A stretch of DNA of 64,000 nucleotides from NCBI GenBank assembly GCA_035079385.1, contig JAVHKY010000004.1:21131001-21195000 (forward strand), given 5' to 3'. This document shows positions 47,161-58,490 of this stretch, piece by piece. Every line of letters begins with the position of its first letter. The stretch's first letter is position 1. The translations under genes and the position numbers were made by a program. The stretch is from Aspidiotus rigidus. Lineage: Eukaryota > Arthropoda > Insecta > Hemiptera > Diaspididae. The notes under the pieces were generated by a model, which saw only the letters and a program-made list of their open reading frames with translations, ran no database searches and was not told where the DNA came from.

Positions 47161-48649
47161 AACCCGTACTGGCGAACAGTATAAGTAAGAATTGAGAATT
47201 CTGAAATTCCTTTAACGCAATGGAGCAGTTGGTTTCCAAGTTGATGGAAAATTTCAATAGACTGACTCGACCTTAGCATAGTTCGTCACGATTCTCCGGA
47301 AATCGAAGGTCCATCGGCTCTCGAAATGGAAGAGAGAGCAGGATGTCTACTTCCTTTTAGTGTGGATCACGCCTGTTATAATGGTTATCAATTGATTCGA
47401 GCAAAGTGAGGAGAGGAAAAGTCCTTCATTTTCTCAGAATATAAGCTTGAGGCCATGATAATAAAAATTTTTTGATATTAACATCTCTCGCATCATTATA
47501 AAATCCAGTTTCTCTATGAAAAATATCGAACCAACGAATAGTTTTACTCTACTTTACACCCACGTCTTATAGGTCGAAATTCCACTCCGTGTCAGATACG
47601 AGACTGAAACAACTTTTTTCGCCAAAATTACGTTTTCAATACTTTCGGTTTCACCGGATTCCAAACACTATCTATTCTATACAGATGAAGCTTACATTCA
47701 GTGTTTAAAACTTTTTCAATATTCGTCCTGTTTGTAACGAAAAATGGGTAAGCGTAAATGTGGCGTATCTGGGGAGAAAAGATCAAAGTTCAATCAAAGT
47801 TTACTTCCGCGCCGTGTTGGAAAGGATTAACGAAATAAAACGTGAAGGTTTCATCGTGAAAGGAAATAATATCCTTGTAGGCAGGGTCGACCGTTAATTA
47901 AAAACCAACTCGTTTTAGTAAAATAATACACTGCTCTTGATTTCGTTTGTATACGAGTGTTACACGTACATGTGGATATTTGAGGAAATGTATGGCTCCA
48001 GGGAGATGACAGTATGCCATTAGAGAACGGATGAACTCTCAACATCCTGCAAATAGAACGTCATTTATGAACGTAATATAGGAACAAAATATGTGCTGGA
48101 TGTTGGCTATAGTATATCGGCACTAGTAATTAAGTTATATTATTATAGTTTGCTCGTTAAATTCGCTACAGCTTTGGTTCGTCATTTTTTTTCCCCCTAA
48201 ATGTGGCTACTAGTCTGTCATTAATTTACGGAGCCTTGCGCCTTCCTTTTTTAATTTTCCTTTCCTTTCCTTTCCTTTCCTTCCTTTTTTTTTTTTCTCT
48301 TTTCTACTCGTCCTTTTAATCATCAGGAAATGCGAATAAACACGTTCGTATACTGTAACGTAATACCGTACAGGTGCTAAACGTTCGACATAAGAAAATA
48401 AATGACTGTATCTATCTTTTCGTATTGGCGTCGATCCTCCCGGAAATCAAGTTTTATCCTTGCCATTAATATCTCAATTATACGTTTAATGAGACGTGAC
48501 CGCTGATTCGAATTTCAGATTTTTTATGAACTTCGACCGCACCCAATAACAAAAACGCATTAGTCTAGCGAATCAGATTCGATTCTTCCAGTCATCTACA
48601 AAAATATCAGCTTTGTTAGATAGAAAATAATAAACCTCAACTCATATTC
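47161..48649. other. No recognisable gene; (TTTCC)n microsatellite at 48,256-48,283
   Basis: Unassigned AT-rich sequence with one pentanucleotide microsatellite of about five repeats. Confidence 0.5.
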
Positions 48650-48990
48650 AATTTTATAGTTCTAAATCAACGCAATCTTGAAGTAAAATGGATTTGAAAT
48701 CGACGTCGATTTTCTACAGGTCGATTCAATTTTTTCACATCCACAGTGAGTAGTCAAAAAGACAAAATTAGAGGTAGATTTTGAGTCGCATTGTGATCAA
48801 TTTTGGTCGATCAATCTGACGTTCAAATCTCAAATATTTTTTACCTGAAATACACTGCGCGCCACGGTCGATATCGGGTCAGATTTGTTGACTCGATTTT
48901 GATTGATTGATATTTGTTACGGCAATCTGTAGTCAAATTTCAATCACTTTTGGTCGACTTAAGTATAAAGTCTGCCAAAAGAAGTTCGAG
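48650..48990. repeat. Relic of the TCGA-rich repeat family
   Basis: ATGGATTTGAAATCGACGTC, TTCTACAGGTCGATTCAATT and GATCAATTTTGGTCGATCAA resemble the array unit but are diverged and not clearly tandem. Confidence 0.5.
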
Positions 48991-49937
48991 GTACGTATGA
49001 GAATAGTTGATCAATTCTGAAGTTTTTGAGGTCCAGAAGGTGGAGAAAAGACAATCGCGTGCACCTAAAGCAGAGCCAGTAGAATTTTGGTTATAGTCTC
49101 AAATACTCGAGTGTAAAACAAAAAACAAAAATTATTTTGCGGACCTGAGAAATTTTTTGGCATTGTGCTTCCAAATATTACTTGGGAAAATACCATTAAG
49201 GTGTTTGCGTAATTCATTCACTATGGTTTATTTTTTGGGATAGTCGAAGTTAGACGAAGACGTTGAAAAATAGTTGATTGATTGTCAAGCTTCAAGTTTT
49301 TGTTGGAAGGTAAAGGTGGGAGAGGATGGACTCAAGTCATCAAATGGTTCAAGTCAATCGCGGGTGACGGACGCCAAAGGATGCAGAAACTTGGATCGAT
49401 TAGAAGAGGTGTTATTTCAATATTGGGTCATTGGAAAGAACTCACGAGGATAGATAAATTCATTGTAAAATTTTTGATAAGGTATATTCGACAGGCGGGG
49501 GGAGTAAAATAAGCAAGAAGGCGTGATTTCTTTTAACTGAAGCAAAGACAGTGAAATCTTGGAAATTTTAGTTGTTGACAAAGGTTTTGGATTTGTTGAA
49601 GGAGATATTACAGCGATATTACAGAACTCACAAAAAAAGTTGATCGTTGAAAAAAGTTGTTGGTGTAGTGTACTTTATGATGAGCACGCGGGGGGCGGGG
49701 TCGGGTGAATGGGAATTTGTGACGTGGGTGAGTGAAGCTTATCCACAGCGTGCATCATAGTTGGGAGACGACTAGGGTTAGGAAAAGATTCTATGTGGGG
49801 AAGTTTGTAGTTAGTCAGTGAATGTCACAGCTGATGCCACGACCCAGGGAGTTTTTGTTGGAATTGATTGTTCAAGATGATGCGCATAGCCGGAGGCAGT
49901 GTAAAACCAAGTTCCCAGCCGTCCATCTAACACTTTC
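48991..49937. other. No recognisable gene
   Basis: The frame at 49,282-49,512 has no family motif. The GC-rich stretch near 49,685-49,720 shows no structure I can name. Confidence 0.35.
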
Positions 49938-51236
49938 GTTGATCCGGTCATTAATCTGTCTAGCACAACCGTTACTGATAATGAGCTCCGCCTCCTATCT
50001 TACGGGAAAAAATTCGCCCTGCCATCTTTAGATAAATTGGACTCCATCCTTCCGACATTGATTACCGATGTAGCTACAGGCCTAAAAACCGATCAACGCC
50101 TGAACACCCAACGCATACAACACCTCATAGAGTCGGCAGTGACGAACCTCAAATCCTGTTCCTCCAACTCTGATTACCAAGCATACAAAAAATAATCGCA
50201 TGAAACAGAACGACCTTGCGATCGTGAAAGCCGATAAGGGTGACACCCTCGTCCTCATCAATCGTTCCGACTATATCCAGCGTGTTCATACCTCCCTAAG
50301 ACACCAATTTCTCCTTAGAAAAATACGACACATCCATCCGGTCAGCCATCTCTTCGTCCTCCCACGTCATCCCTTCTGGAAAGAAAAAACAACATCTGTA
50401 CGTTGTGTGCTATTCGACACCCTGCCTCTATGGTCATCTTAAAACCCACAAAGCAGACATGCCAATTAGACCTATTGTAGCTTACTACACCAGCTCTTCT
50501 TACCAACTGGAAAATTTCTCGCCTTTTACTTCCAACAACATACGGAGTTTTCCTCCCAACATTCTATCCAAAACTCTACCCAACTCGCCTCGGAACTCAA
50601 CGACTTGCGATTCACCAAGGACTGCCGCATTATCATATTCAATGTCCGAGCTATGTTCACCATCATCCCAGTCCTAAAAACTATAGACATTATGTACGAA
50701 CTTTTAGTAAAATCTGGCACACCTCTGAACGCGATAGATGAATTTGAACGACTCATTCTCTTATATGTGTGGAACACAACATCTGCAAATTTGACGAGAA
50801 AACCTTTAAATTCCCAGGAGGACTCCCGATGGGAGGTCCACTATCATCCCTCATGGCAGAAGTTTTCATGGACCGTTTGGAACGTTGGGCGCTTCGACGT
50901 TGGCAAAACTCAGGAAAATCTGGTGATGTTCTTTTATGGTACCGCTATGTAGACTACGCTTTTTGTGTTTGGAGAGGATCCGATGAAGAGTTACGTCAAT
51001 TCTCAAAAACCCTCCACTCCTTCGTCGACAACATCATCTTTACCTCCGAAGCAGCCGGACATCATGCCAACTACCTAGACCTTACAATCTCACTAACCCA
51101 GGACGATCTGCACGAGGATTTCCTTACCCCCTCATTCCAAGTCTACCGGAAACCAACCTATAGTGGCGTATCCATCAATGCGAAATCATGGCACCCAACA
51201 CGACACTAATTAGCCATCATAAAATCAGCTGTACAT
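49938..51236 (+). pseudogene. Penelope-like element relic of a second lineage (RT only)
   Basis: Plus strand: the N-terminal NLSSTTVTDNELRLLSYGKK (49,948-50,007) typical of PLE proteins, then NDLAIVKADKGDTLVLINRS, LYGHLKTHKADMPIRPIVAY, CRIIIFNVRAMFTIIP, FKFPGGLPMGGPLSSLMAEV (50,808-50,867), YRYVDYAFCVW (50,940-50,972), NYLDLTISL and VYRKPTYSGVSINAKSWHP. The catalytic YVDD has become YVDY and there are several frameshifts. Homology stops at about 51,236, before any GIY-YIG domain, abutting a LINE in opposite orientation. Confidence 0.85.
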
Positions 51237-51242
51237 AGGATG

Positions 51243-52322
51243 CTATCTCTCCCTCTCTCTACAGGAGCTTGACCAAGGTATAGGGTACTTTTTAATGCGA
51301 AGAAGTTTGTTGAGAGGTTGAGTTTTCCAAGTTGAATGCCATTGTCCGATGATGAGAGAGCGGAAGTGATTTTTGTAATCTGAAGCTGGTAGTGGAGATT
51401 TATCCGTGATTTTTCTGAGGGTGGTGGCTTTTTTTGGGGCTTTGTCGACGAGATCGTGTTGGTGTAAGTCAATGTGTCCCGGTATCCGTATGAATGTAAT
51501 GTTGCAGTTAATTGAGTCAAGTGTAGTTCGTAGTAGATGAATTCTTTGAATGAGTGGATGTGAGTTGTCAGGGTCTAGTAGTGAATCGAGTGAGGATAAT
51601 GAGTCAGTGAGAAGTAAAAAGTTACTATTCGGTGGAAATTGAGTGAGGTGAGAAAGACATGCAAGGATGGCCATGAGTTCAGTAGTATAAACCGACGCTA
51701 TGTTAAGGACTCGATGAGAGACAAGGAGACCATTGACGGAATAAGCGTAGGCAGCTCTATTCCCAGATTTGGATCCGTCCGTGAAACAGATTGTGTGGTC
51801 AAGATATTCCTGTATCATATGATTGATGTGGGTGACGTACGTAGATTTGTTTTGACTAGGGCTTTGGGTAATATCAAGTCGAAGGGAAGGTTCGTTGTAA
51901 GTCCAAGAAGGGGAGAGTGTAAATATAAGCTGCAAGGGGTGAACTACAAAGGGTTTGTTAAGAGATTGTTCGAGACGTTAACCGGCGATGAGAGATTGTT
52001 AGTTTTTGAATGGAAGATTGTGTCGTAGATCGGTAGGTTTGGGAATTGAGAGATTGAGATCAAAAGATTAGAAGTCACGATGAGTCTGCGATATGGGAGA
52101 GGTGGTTCAGCTGCGTCTGCGCTCAGGCTAAGTCTGGGGCTGGTACGGAAAGCACACAGTGCCATTCTAAGAGAATGGGTTTGGATAGGATCCAAACTTT
52201 TGAGAATTGATTTGGAAGGTAGATTGTAGACGGAAGCACCATAGTCTAAACGTGATCGGATGAGGCTCTTGTAAAGTTGAATAAGGAGTTTCCTGTTGCA
52301 TCCTTTAGAAGGGTGGGAGAGG
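51243..52322 (-). pseudogene. I/Jockey-type LINE: post-RT region and RNase H domain
   Basis: Minus strand, reading from 52,322: KGCNRKLLIQLYKSLIRSRL then LDYGASVYN, SLRMALCAFRTSPRLSL (52,173-52,120), and a 230-codon frame (51,935-51,243) with a nearly complete RNase H: ICFTDGSKSG (Asp), SVYTTELMAILACL (Glu), NFLLLTDSLSSLDSL (Asp), and FIRIPGHIDLHQHDLVDKAP (His/Asp region). The RT part continues on the far side of the inserted PLE, at 54,534-54,760. The frame shifts around 51,940. Confidence 0.85.
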
Positions 52323-52336
52323 TATTTTATAATGTT

Positions 52337-54519
52337 ACAAGAAGAGTGTACACCCGAAGGTGTAGCAAATTATATTGAACCACAAGAGAAACAGCCGCTA
52401 AACGTTTTCGGTTAAACAACCATCATCGGAGCGTAAACGAAAGCGTCTGAATCCAACATCAACAAAGACAGAGGGAGTTAACCAGAAGATCATGATTTAA
52501 CCAGCGAGTCATCGAAGTTTGAATCATTCTCATATACTAGCTCAATCAGACCCTCTTCAGGAATGAACCTGTTTAAAACCGTGAAGTCTTCGTTATTCCG
52601 GTGTCGTATGATTTCTATATTTTCTAATGCCAGCCGTTTAAAATATGAGTTCTCCCTATGGAGGAGGATACCAGAGCCCTCCTTGAATTTATGGCCACTC
52701 TCGAGTAGATGATCAGCAAAAGCCGATTCACCCAAATTACCCTTCTCCCACGCTTTTTTATGCTCCTCAATTCTCATTTGGAGCTGACGCCCGGTCATGC
52801 CTATATAAATACCTAGGCAATCGTTGCAGGCTATACTGTATACCCCACTTCTCTCGACCGGAGGATTCGGGTCCTTCAATTTCACAAATAAACTTTTTAC
52901 AGTATTGATATTATAGAACGCCGGCCGGAACCCAAAAGGACCGAGTACCCGGCCCAACTTCAACGAAAACCTGCTCAAGTAAGGAAGTTTAATCCAACGT
53001 TTTCTACTGTTGTGCAAATCCCTAGGGAGGGAGGTGGTAGAATCGAGGCATTTTCTCGTAAGCCTCCTTCCATTAAATCAATGTCCACTCGAACTTGGTT
53101 CACTCTGGCCAGGTACTTAATCGTCCCTAGTTCCTTCTGGAAAGCATCCTGACTCAAGGGAATACTAGTCAGTCGATGTATCAAACTATTGAAGGTAGCG
53201 ATCTTGTGTGCAGCGGGACAGAAAGATGACCCATGGATTGTTAATCAGTCGAAGTTTCTTTTCTATAAATACCAAATTCATGGACGCCATCTCTAATAAA
53301 TATGGACAAATCCAAGAAATTTATTAATAATCCGCCTACTTCCAGAGTGAATTTTATGGAAGGATATCGGTCATTTAAGTGAGAAAAGAACTCACTAAGG
53401 AGTTCCACTGGGCCAGTCCACGCGCACAATATGTCGTCTACATACCTATGCCAGTAAAAGACGTAATTTAGAAGTACCTGGCCCGAAGAAAACAATTCGA
53501 CTTCAAATCTGGACATGAAAACCTCCGATATTAATGAGCCCAAAGGGGACCCAATAGGGATCCCCACTTCTTCTGGGAATTCGAAAAATTTACCCTCATA
53601 TTTACAAAAATTGGGAGTCCAACAAACTCTCAGAAGGTCGAAGAATTCTACCAATTCCTCATGAGGGACACCAGTTTTTACAAGCAATTCGCCCATATGT
53701 TGGATTGCGACAGCCTTCGAGATGTGAGGAAATAATCCCACCACATCAAAGGAACATAAAATCGTTTCCTCAGGGAGGCTTATATCCTTCAACCTCTCCG
53801 TCAACGAACCTGAGTTTAATACTGAGTGAGGGGAGGTATAATCTACTCGCGATTTGAACCATCTATCAATAAATTTAGCTAACAAATAAGTTGGCGACGA
53901 GACAAATGACACGACCGGCCGCATTGGTACATCTTTTTCATGTACTTTGGGTAATCCATATAGGAGGGGAGGAACCGGGTTAGGCTCCAAGAGAGCTTTC
54001 TTTGTCCGAGGACTCTTAATAATCACCCTACAATTATTAATAGTGTTCCTCACATCTTTGACAAAACTGGGGAAACAGAAGAGGCTATTCTCCTTAGCGC
54101 CACATTGTTCCAGTACTTCATGAACCCCGGATACATAAGAGGACATCTCCATAATTACAACGGCGTTACTTTTATCCACCTTGGTAAGGATTGAGCCCTC
54201 CTCCCTGACCTTCCTCTATAATCCTTTAATCACCTCACTACAGGCATTACTTATGCGGGGGAGGGGAGTGTTGCAAACCATTTCGGCGCACTTTTTTTGG
54301 ATATTCACTCCAGGTCCAATTTTGACTGTCAGGTCAGCTACTACGTTAGCCAGTGTCTCTTGGTTCTTAAGGGGAGGGAGACCAAATTTCAACCCTTTCT
54401 CCAACAGGTATAAATCATCACTATCAAACTGAACTTTACTATAATTAATAATGCGTGGCTGGGTGTACACTCTTCTTGTAATATGAATAACCGTAAATTA
54501 GAACAACGTATCGATTCGA
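52337..54519 (-). mobile_element. Nearly complete Penelope-like element with exact 14-bp target duplication
   Basis: Both sides carry TATTTTATAATGTT (52,323-52,336; 54,520-54,533). ACAAGAAGAGTGTACACCC (52,337-52,355) is inverted at 54,461-54,479 and followed on one side only by a 40-bp tail (54,480-54,519) with ATGAATAACCGTAAATTAGA. The single ORF runs on minus and has one in-frame stop (54,218) and two frameshifts (about 53,250 and 53,000). It is inserted in a LINE RT whose reading resumes exactly across the duplication. Confidence 0.95.
52490..54470 (-). pseudogene. PLE polyprotein: reverse transcriptase + GIY-YIG endonuclease, three lesions
   Basis: N-terminal part IINYSKVQFDSDDLYLLEKG and LKFGLPP (54,447-54,365), in-frame TAG at 54,218, then RT: VDKSNAVVIM, LLYGLPKVHEKDVPMRPVVS, LLAKFIDRWFK, CSFDVVGLFPHI, EVGIPIGSPLGSLISEVFM (about 53,580-53,525) and an intact catalytic HRYVDDILCAW (53,450-53,418). 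A frameshift follows at about 53,250. The middle FCPAAHK-LTSIPLSQDAFQKELG lies in another frame; a second shift is near 53,000. The endonuclease (53,017-52,490) has SGVYSIACNDCLGIYIGMTG, then RQLQMRIEEH, AFADHLLESGHKF and LENIEIIRHRN. Domain order and length match canonical PLE proteins. Low lesion load means recent insertion. Confidence 0.93.
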
Positions 54520-54533
54520 TATTTTATAATGTT

Positions 54534-54760
54534 TAGGGCTCGAATGCACGAGTTTTTCAAAATTTTGATGTGTGAGGACCAGTTGAGTTTGTAATCGAAA
54601 TGTAAACATAGTAATTTAGCGGAATGGCGTTCTGTGATTTTGAAGTTCTGTAAAAATAATGGTTGTAAAGTCTGATTACAACTTTTACAAGGGTTATTAC
54701 TTTCCACTATTGGCTGTTTGGTTCTGTATTAAAACGTATTTTGCGTTCAAATTGAGGTAT
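54534..54760 (-). pseudogene. I/Jockey-type LINE, RT segment upstream of the PLE insertion
   Basis: Minus strand: QTLQPLFLQNFKITERHSAK, LLCLHFDYKLNWSSHIKILK, NSCIRALNI, continuing as IKY...SHPSKGCNRKLL on the other side of the PLE when one target copy is counted. Nothing recognisable of the catalytic core is preserved further right. Confidence 0.8.
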
Positions 54761-55337
54761 GACACCAATTTTTGCAGTAGAATTTACTGAAGAAGTGAAA
54801 AACCAACATGGTGGAGGAAGGAAAGATTCGTCTCAGTATTGAAATGGTTTTTTATACGGCGAGACATCGATTAGTGATGATATAAAGTGAGCACCGAGAT
54901 TTAAAAATTGGACGTATAAGACGAGCGGTTCTACGGGTGAAATTTGTACGGTGCAAAACAGGCAGTAAAGGTGTAAGATGCCTTATTCATGATAGTGAGT
55001 AAAATGGAAGAGACTGATTTCCATACGGATTGGAATAATGTCTTCTTTCTTTGATGTAATAATTTTCTTCAATGTACGCGGTACAAGAGTGGTACATGGT
55101 ATTAATGTATTTAGGAATAAATTTATGGTATGAGTTTAAAATAAAATTGGTAGTACGCGCCGAAGGCGCGGGATTTCGGCTTGTAGAGGTATAAAAGGAC
55201 TAAATTGCGAACCCCTGTATGTAATTGAAAATAGTGATGAAGCGGCAGAATATTTTTTGTAAAATGAGATTTTCAAAGTTATTTTGAAAACGGTTCCTGA
55301 GGGTTTCTTCGAAACTCGAGACATAATCATATAATAG
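54761..55337. other. No recognisable gene
   Basis: Unassigned AT-rich sequence to the right of the LINE fragment. Confidence 0.35.
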
Positions 55338-55368
55338 TGTAGAAATGAATTACGATCATGTATAACTT

Positions 55369-55560
55369 GTGAAAAAATTTTTTTACTGGAAAAAGTTGAT
55401 CTTAAAACGCACAACACGTGTTTCTTACCGACTGTGTGACACATCATCCACATCATCAGGTGAATAAGATGATGTGCCATACAGTTGGTGCGAGACACGT
55501 GTTGTGCGTTTCAAGATTAATTTTTTCCATTTAAAAAATTTTTCAAAACTATTGCATCGA
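55369..55560. mobile_element. Hairpin with PLE 3'-end-like sequence
   Basis: AAAACGCACAACACGTGTTTCTTACCG...CACATCAT pairs with ATGATGTGCCATACAGTTGG...GACACGTGTTGTGCGTTT. One strand reads CCTGATGATGTGGATGATGTG then GTAAGAAACACGTG, the GATGATG...GAAAC arrangement seen at PLE 3' ends here. No tail or target duplication could be assigned. Confidence 0.65.
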
Positions 55561-55808
55561 AAGAGCGTTTTCTACTAGCAGCGTTACATTGCGAAAGATG
55601 CGCTTTTAACGTGAAGTTGCCGCACTAACGCAAAAGTGACGATTCGATTACTTTTCAGTCATAGTATGATTGAAAAGTTACTTTTCCATCATAGTATGAG
55701 TGAATCGTCGTCAGTCGTCATGATGCCGATGGTTTCCGAGTATTTTAAAATTTGAACTTAGCTGTTTTCCTCTTTCGATACATTTGTTTTGAAAAATATA
55801 ATACAATT

Positions 55809-55913
55809 CATGTATCGAATGTGAGCTTCATTCATGACTCGTACATTCATCGCTTCACTCGCTCCGCGAAATCATGTACTCGTCATGAAAACGCTCACTT
55901 TCGATACATGTGT
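55809..55913. mobile_element. Hairpin with CTCGCTCCGCG centre
   Basis: TTCATGTATCGAATGTGAGC and TTCATGACTCGTACATTCATC pair with GCTCACTTTCGATACATG and GAAATCATGTACTCGTCATGAA. The central CACTCGCTCCGCG resembles that of the hairpin at 26,655-26,751. Confidence 0.65.
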
Positions 55914-56040
55914 TTTAATATACTATTTCACAAATTATACGTGATCGTAATTCATTTCTACACTATTACAAAATTATTCAATACAACTTGCTTAATGAAT
56001 GCGTTGCGGAGTATAGGTCGATAGAGAAGGCTTATCGTCG

Positions 56041-56182
56041 GCCTAGTTCCAAACCATTGTAACTCCGTTTTTTATCAATTTGCAGATTTTCGCATTTTTG
56101 TATTGTTTACACTTTAAACAAGACAAGAATGCAAAAATCTGCCAATTGATAAAAAACGGAGTACAATGTTTTGGAACTAGGC
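56041..56182. mobile_element. Hairpin MITE (142 bp, ~58-bp arms)
   Basis: GCCTAGTTCCAAACCATTGTAACTCCGTTTTTTATCAATTTGCAGATTTT is inverted as AAAATCTGCCAATTGATAAAAAACGGAGTACAATGTTTTGGAACTAGGC. No target duplication is clear. Confidence 0.75.
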
Positions 56183-57208
56183 AGACGTTATCCTGTTGAC
56201 GAGAGCACCACAAGTGCCCTCTGTCTCACGCATATCACACTGCACTGCTATCACATCACTTCCTCACGTTAGCACGCCAATTAGTCTGAAGTACCGACGA
56301 AAATGCTTGTCATGTCTAAAGCGAACAGACTAATGATACCGGGTATATATCTAACATAGTCCTTATTGTAGGTCCTCTCCATCACCATGTCACTTCTGTT
56401 TTTTTTTCTTCCTTCTAACAATCTTTTGCATTCCTATGCTCTACTTTTTCCCTCTTCCAGTCAAAATCTGTGTTGCAGTTTTGTTTGAATGTATATTATA
56501 GCATAGGTACTTCACATCGAACAGAAACCATTTACGTGTAGACAGTATGATGAGCGACGTACGCTTTAATCTGACACAGATGATTAGCAAGAATCTCTTG
56601 TCATAATAATGCTAAGACTTGTAAAATAATGGAACAAATTAGGTACAAATCTGTCTACTCTGACTAATCGCCTTCAATTTCTTTTTATGCTAAGACAAAT
56701 TTTCAACTCACTAGAGGAAAAAGATATTCTCCTTCAGACAGAAGAGAAAAGACATTCAAAAGCCTGTTTTTCACGTTAATGCAAAAACACCCGTGTTCTA
56801 TATTCAGAAGGCGAATTTTCGCGCGTAAATTACAAATTCCAAATTTGTCTTCGTTCAGCTCTACGAACGTTCCGCGCAAAAATTTGGCTGATCTTCATTT
56901 TCGCTACGCACCTTTTTTTCCATACGACGCGACGCTTATTCGAAAAAGAACGCACGTCAACCGTACGTATTCGCGTGTGTGACAGATCGAAGACATCTCC
57001 ATAATTATAAGAAAGAAAGTTTTTTCTTCCTCGTAAAACGTACACGTCAATTCTCGTTTACACGACTGTCAAGAAAGAAGAAAAATTACGACAAAAATTG
57101 TACTTTGTCCGTTCGCGACGCTTTCGAACTGATGCACAAGACCATATTAATAATATAATATCGTATCGTATGGTAAATTTTAGGAGTGAGTGTAATGTAC
57201 ACACATAC
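56183..57208 (-). other. Right end of the inferred giant intron; no recognisable element
   Basis: Intronic if the gene model holds. The donor GTATGTG lies at 57,208-57,202 on minus. Short frames here are not supported. Confidence 0.4.
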
Positions 57209-57402
57209 CTGCGCGATAACCGGGTTCGTTAATTCGTTCAGCGGACAGCTAGGTCTGTGCTCTTCTTCGTGGAACTTCGGTTGGTACGGTTCCAACATTC
57301 TTATTTTACCCCATCGATTGAAAAACAAAGCTATGGCACCCGCCCATAAAATTAATACGAATACGACAATTAATACTTCTTCCGTACGCACGACAATCGG
57401 AC
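57209..57402 (-). CDS. Internal exon: transmembrane segment of a conserved-looking membrane protein
   Basis: It is bounded on minus by an acceptor (GAATGTGTTGCAG, AG at 57,404-57,403) and a consensus donor (GCGCAG|GTATGTG at 57,209/57,208). 194 nt: two bases complete a codon from an upstream exon, then PIVVRTEEV, a strong membrane helix LIVVFVLILWAGAIALFF, then NRWGKIRMLEPYQPKF, an acidic HEEEH and SCPLNELTNPVIAQ. It ends in phase 0, matching the phase-0 start of the exon at 36,678. The short N-terminal side implies that most extracellular sequence, or a start codon, is on exons to the right, outside what I can identify. Family not named. Confidence 0.72.
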
Positions 57403-58490
57403 CTGCAACACATTCAACGATAAAGTGGTTGAAATAATCGTAAATTTAATTATCCTCTTTACCGAAATCTTTATACCTTCGTATAACACGCGGGTTTATG
57501 ATAGCGACAAATTATTAAATTCTACTAGAGCGATTATTTACGACCCTACAAAACTATTTACCCGTCGACACCTTTTTACCTCGTATAGGCAACGCGACAC
57601 GCAGCTCGGCTGAATGAGAATGAATTGGAGATCATTGCCCCGACGAAGAATTCGAACCCACCACCATGTTTACGCACACCTATATGAACACGAGTGATGA
57701 AGTAAGATAGATCGTTTTATTACGACCAGCAAAATTACCTCCAATTTTTTAATTAAAGAGAGTATCGACATCAAATTACGAATAAAGATTTACTCTACCA
57801 TCTGGTCCAGTGTTTCTCATCCGCTGTGCCGCGAAGGCAATCTTTAAAATCTCTCGTTTGCTCGAAAAAGTAATCAAAAGCACAAAAAATACAGATCGAA
57901 TTTCATGTTTCTTTACAGATTTCGAAATTATGAGAGCATTAAGAGGGCAGGAAGCGAGGGGGGGGGGGGGTCAATCAAGATGAAAAACATCTAGATCCGT
58001 TAGCAAAGACCGGTGGCGGAACTCAAAATTTTTTCGAGTCCCTAAAGTAGTTCAAAGCTCTGGTCCACCCGGGGCCGGAACCACCATTTGGGAAGAAGGA
58101 GCTAAGGCCTTATGTTCAGCCAGAAATTCTAGAATCAGGATTAGGGACCGGGTTCACAAGATATACGAAGGACGTTCGTATGAAATTAGGAGTTTTGAAA
58201 ATGCTGTGCTGCTTGAATACCTATACTATTGAAAAAGCCACAGACACTGACCTGGTCTTCTCTTGTTACCCCTTTCCTGAGCAATGAAAAATACAGTATG
58301 GCACAGTCGAAACTACTACATCGAACTCCAGAATATGACTGCTTCTGAATCATTGATATATGACAACGCCGCTTGGAAAGTGAAACACAACCAAAGTCAG
58401 GAGAGAAGGTAGGTGAAGAATCGTTAAAGTTTGAAAATTTCGAGACAATATTCAAAAAAAGAAAAATAAGAAAAGTAGCTACTCAATCTG
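57403..58490. other. No recognisable gene; poly-G run at about 57,958-57,969
   Basis: Part of the next intron upstream in the minus-strand gene model. No further exon could be recognised. Confidence 0.35.

Larger units (their letters stand above)
55338..55968. mobile_element. Outer inverted repeat enclosing two hairpins
   Basis: GTGTAGAAATGAATTACGATCATGTATAACTTGTGAAA (55,338-55,375) is inverted at 55,925-55,966 (TTTCACAAATTATACGTGATCGTAATTCATTTCTACAC). The interior holds the hairpins listed at 55,369-55,560 and 55,809-55,913, plus a small palindrome at about 55,636-55,712 (two GATTGAAAAG/CTTTTCAGTC-type blocks). Confidence 0.7.
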
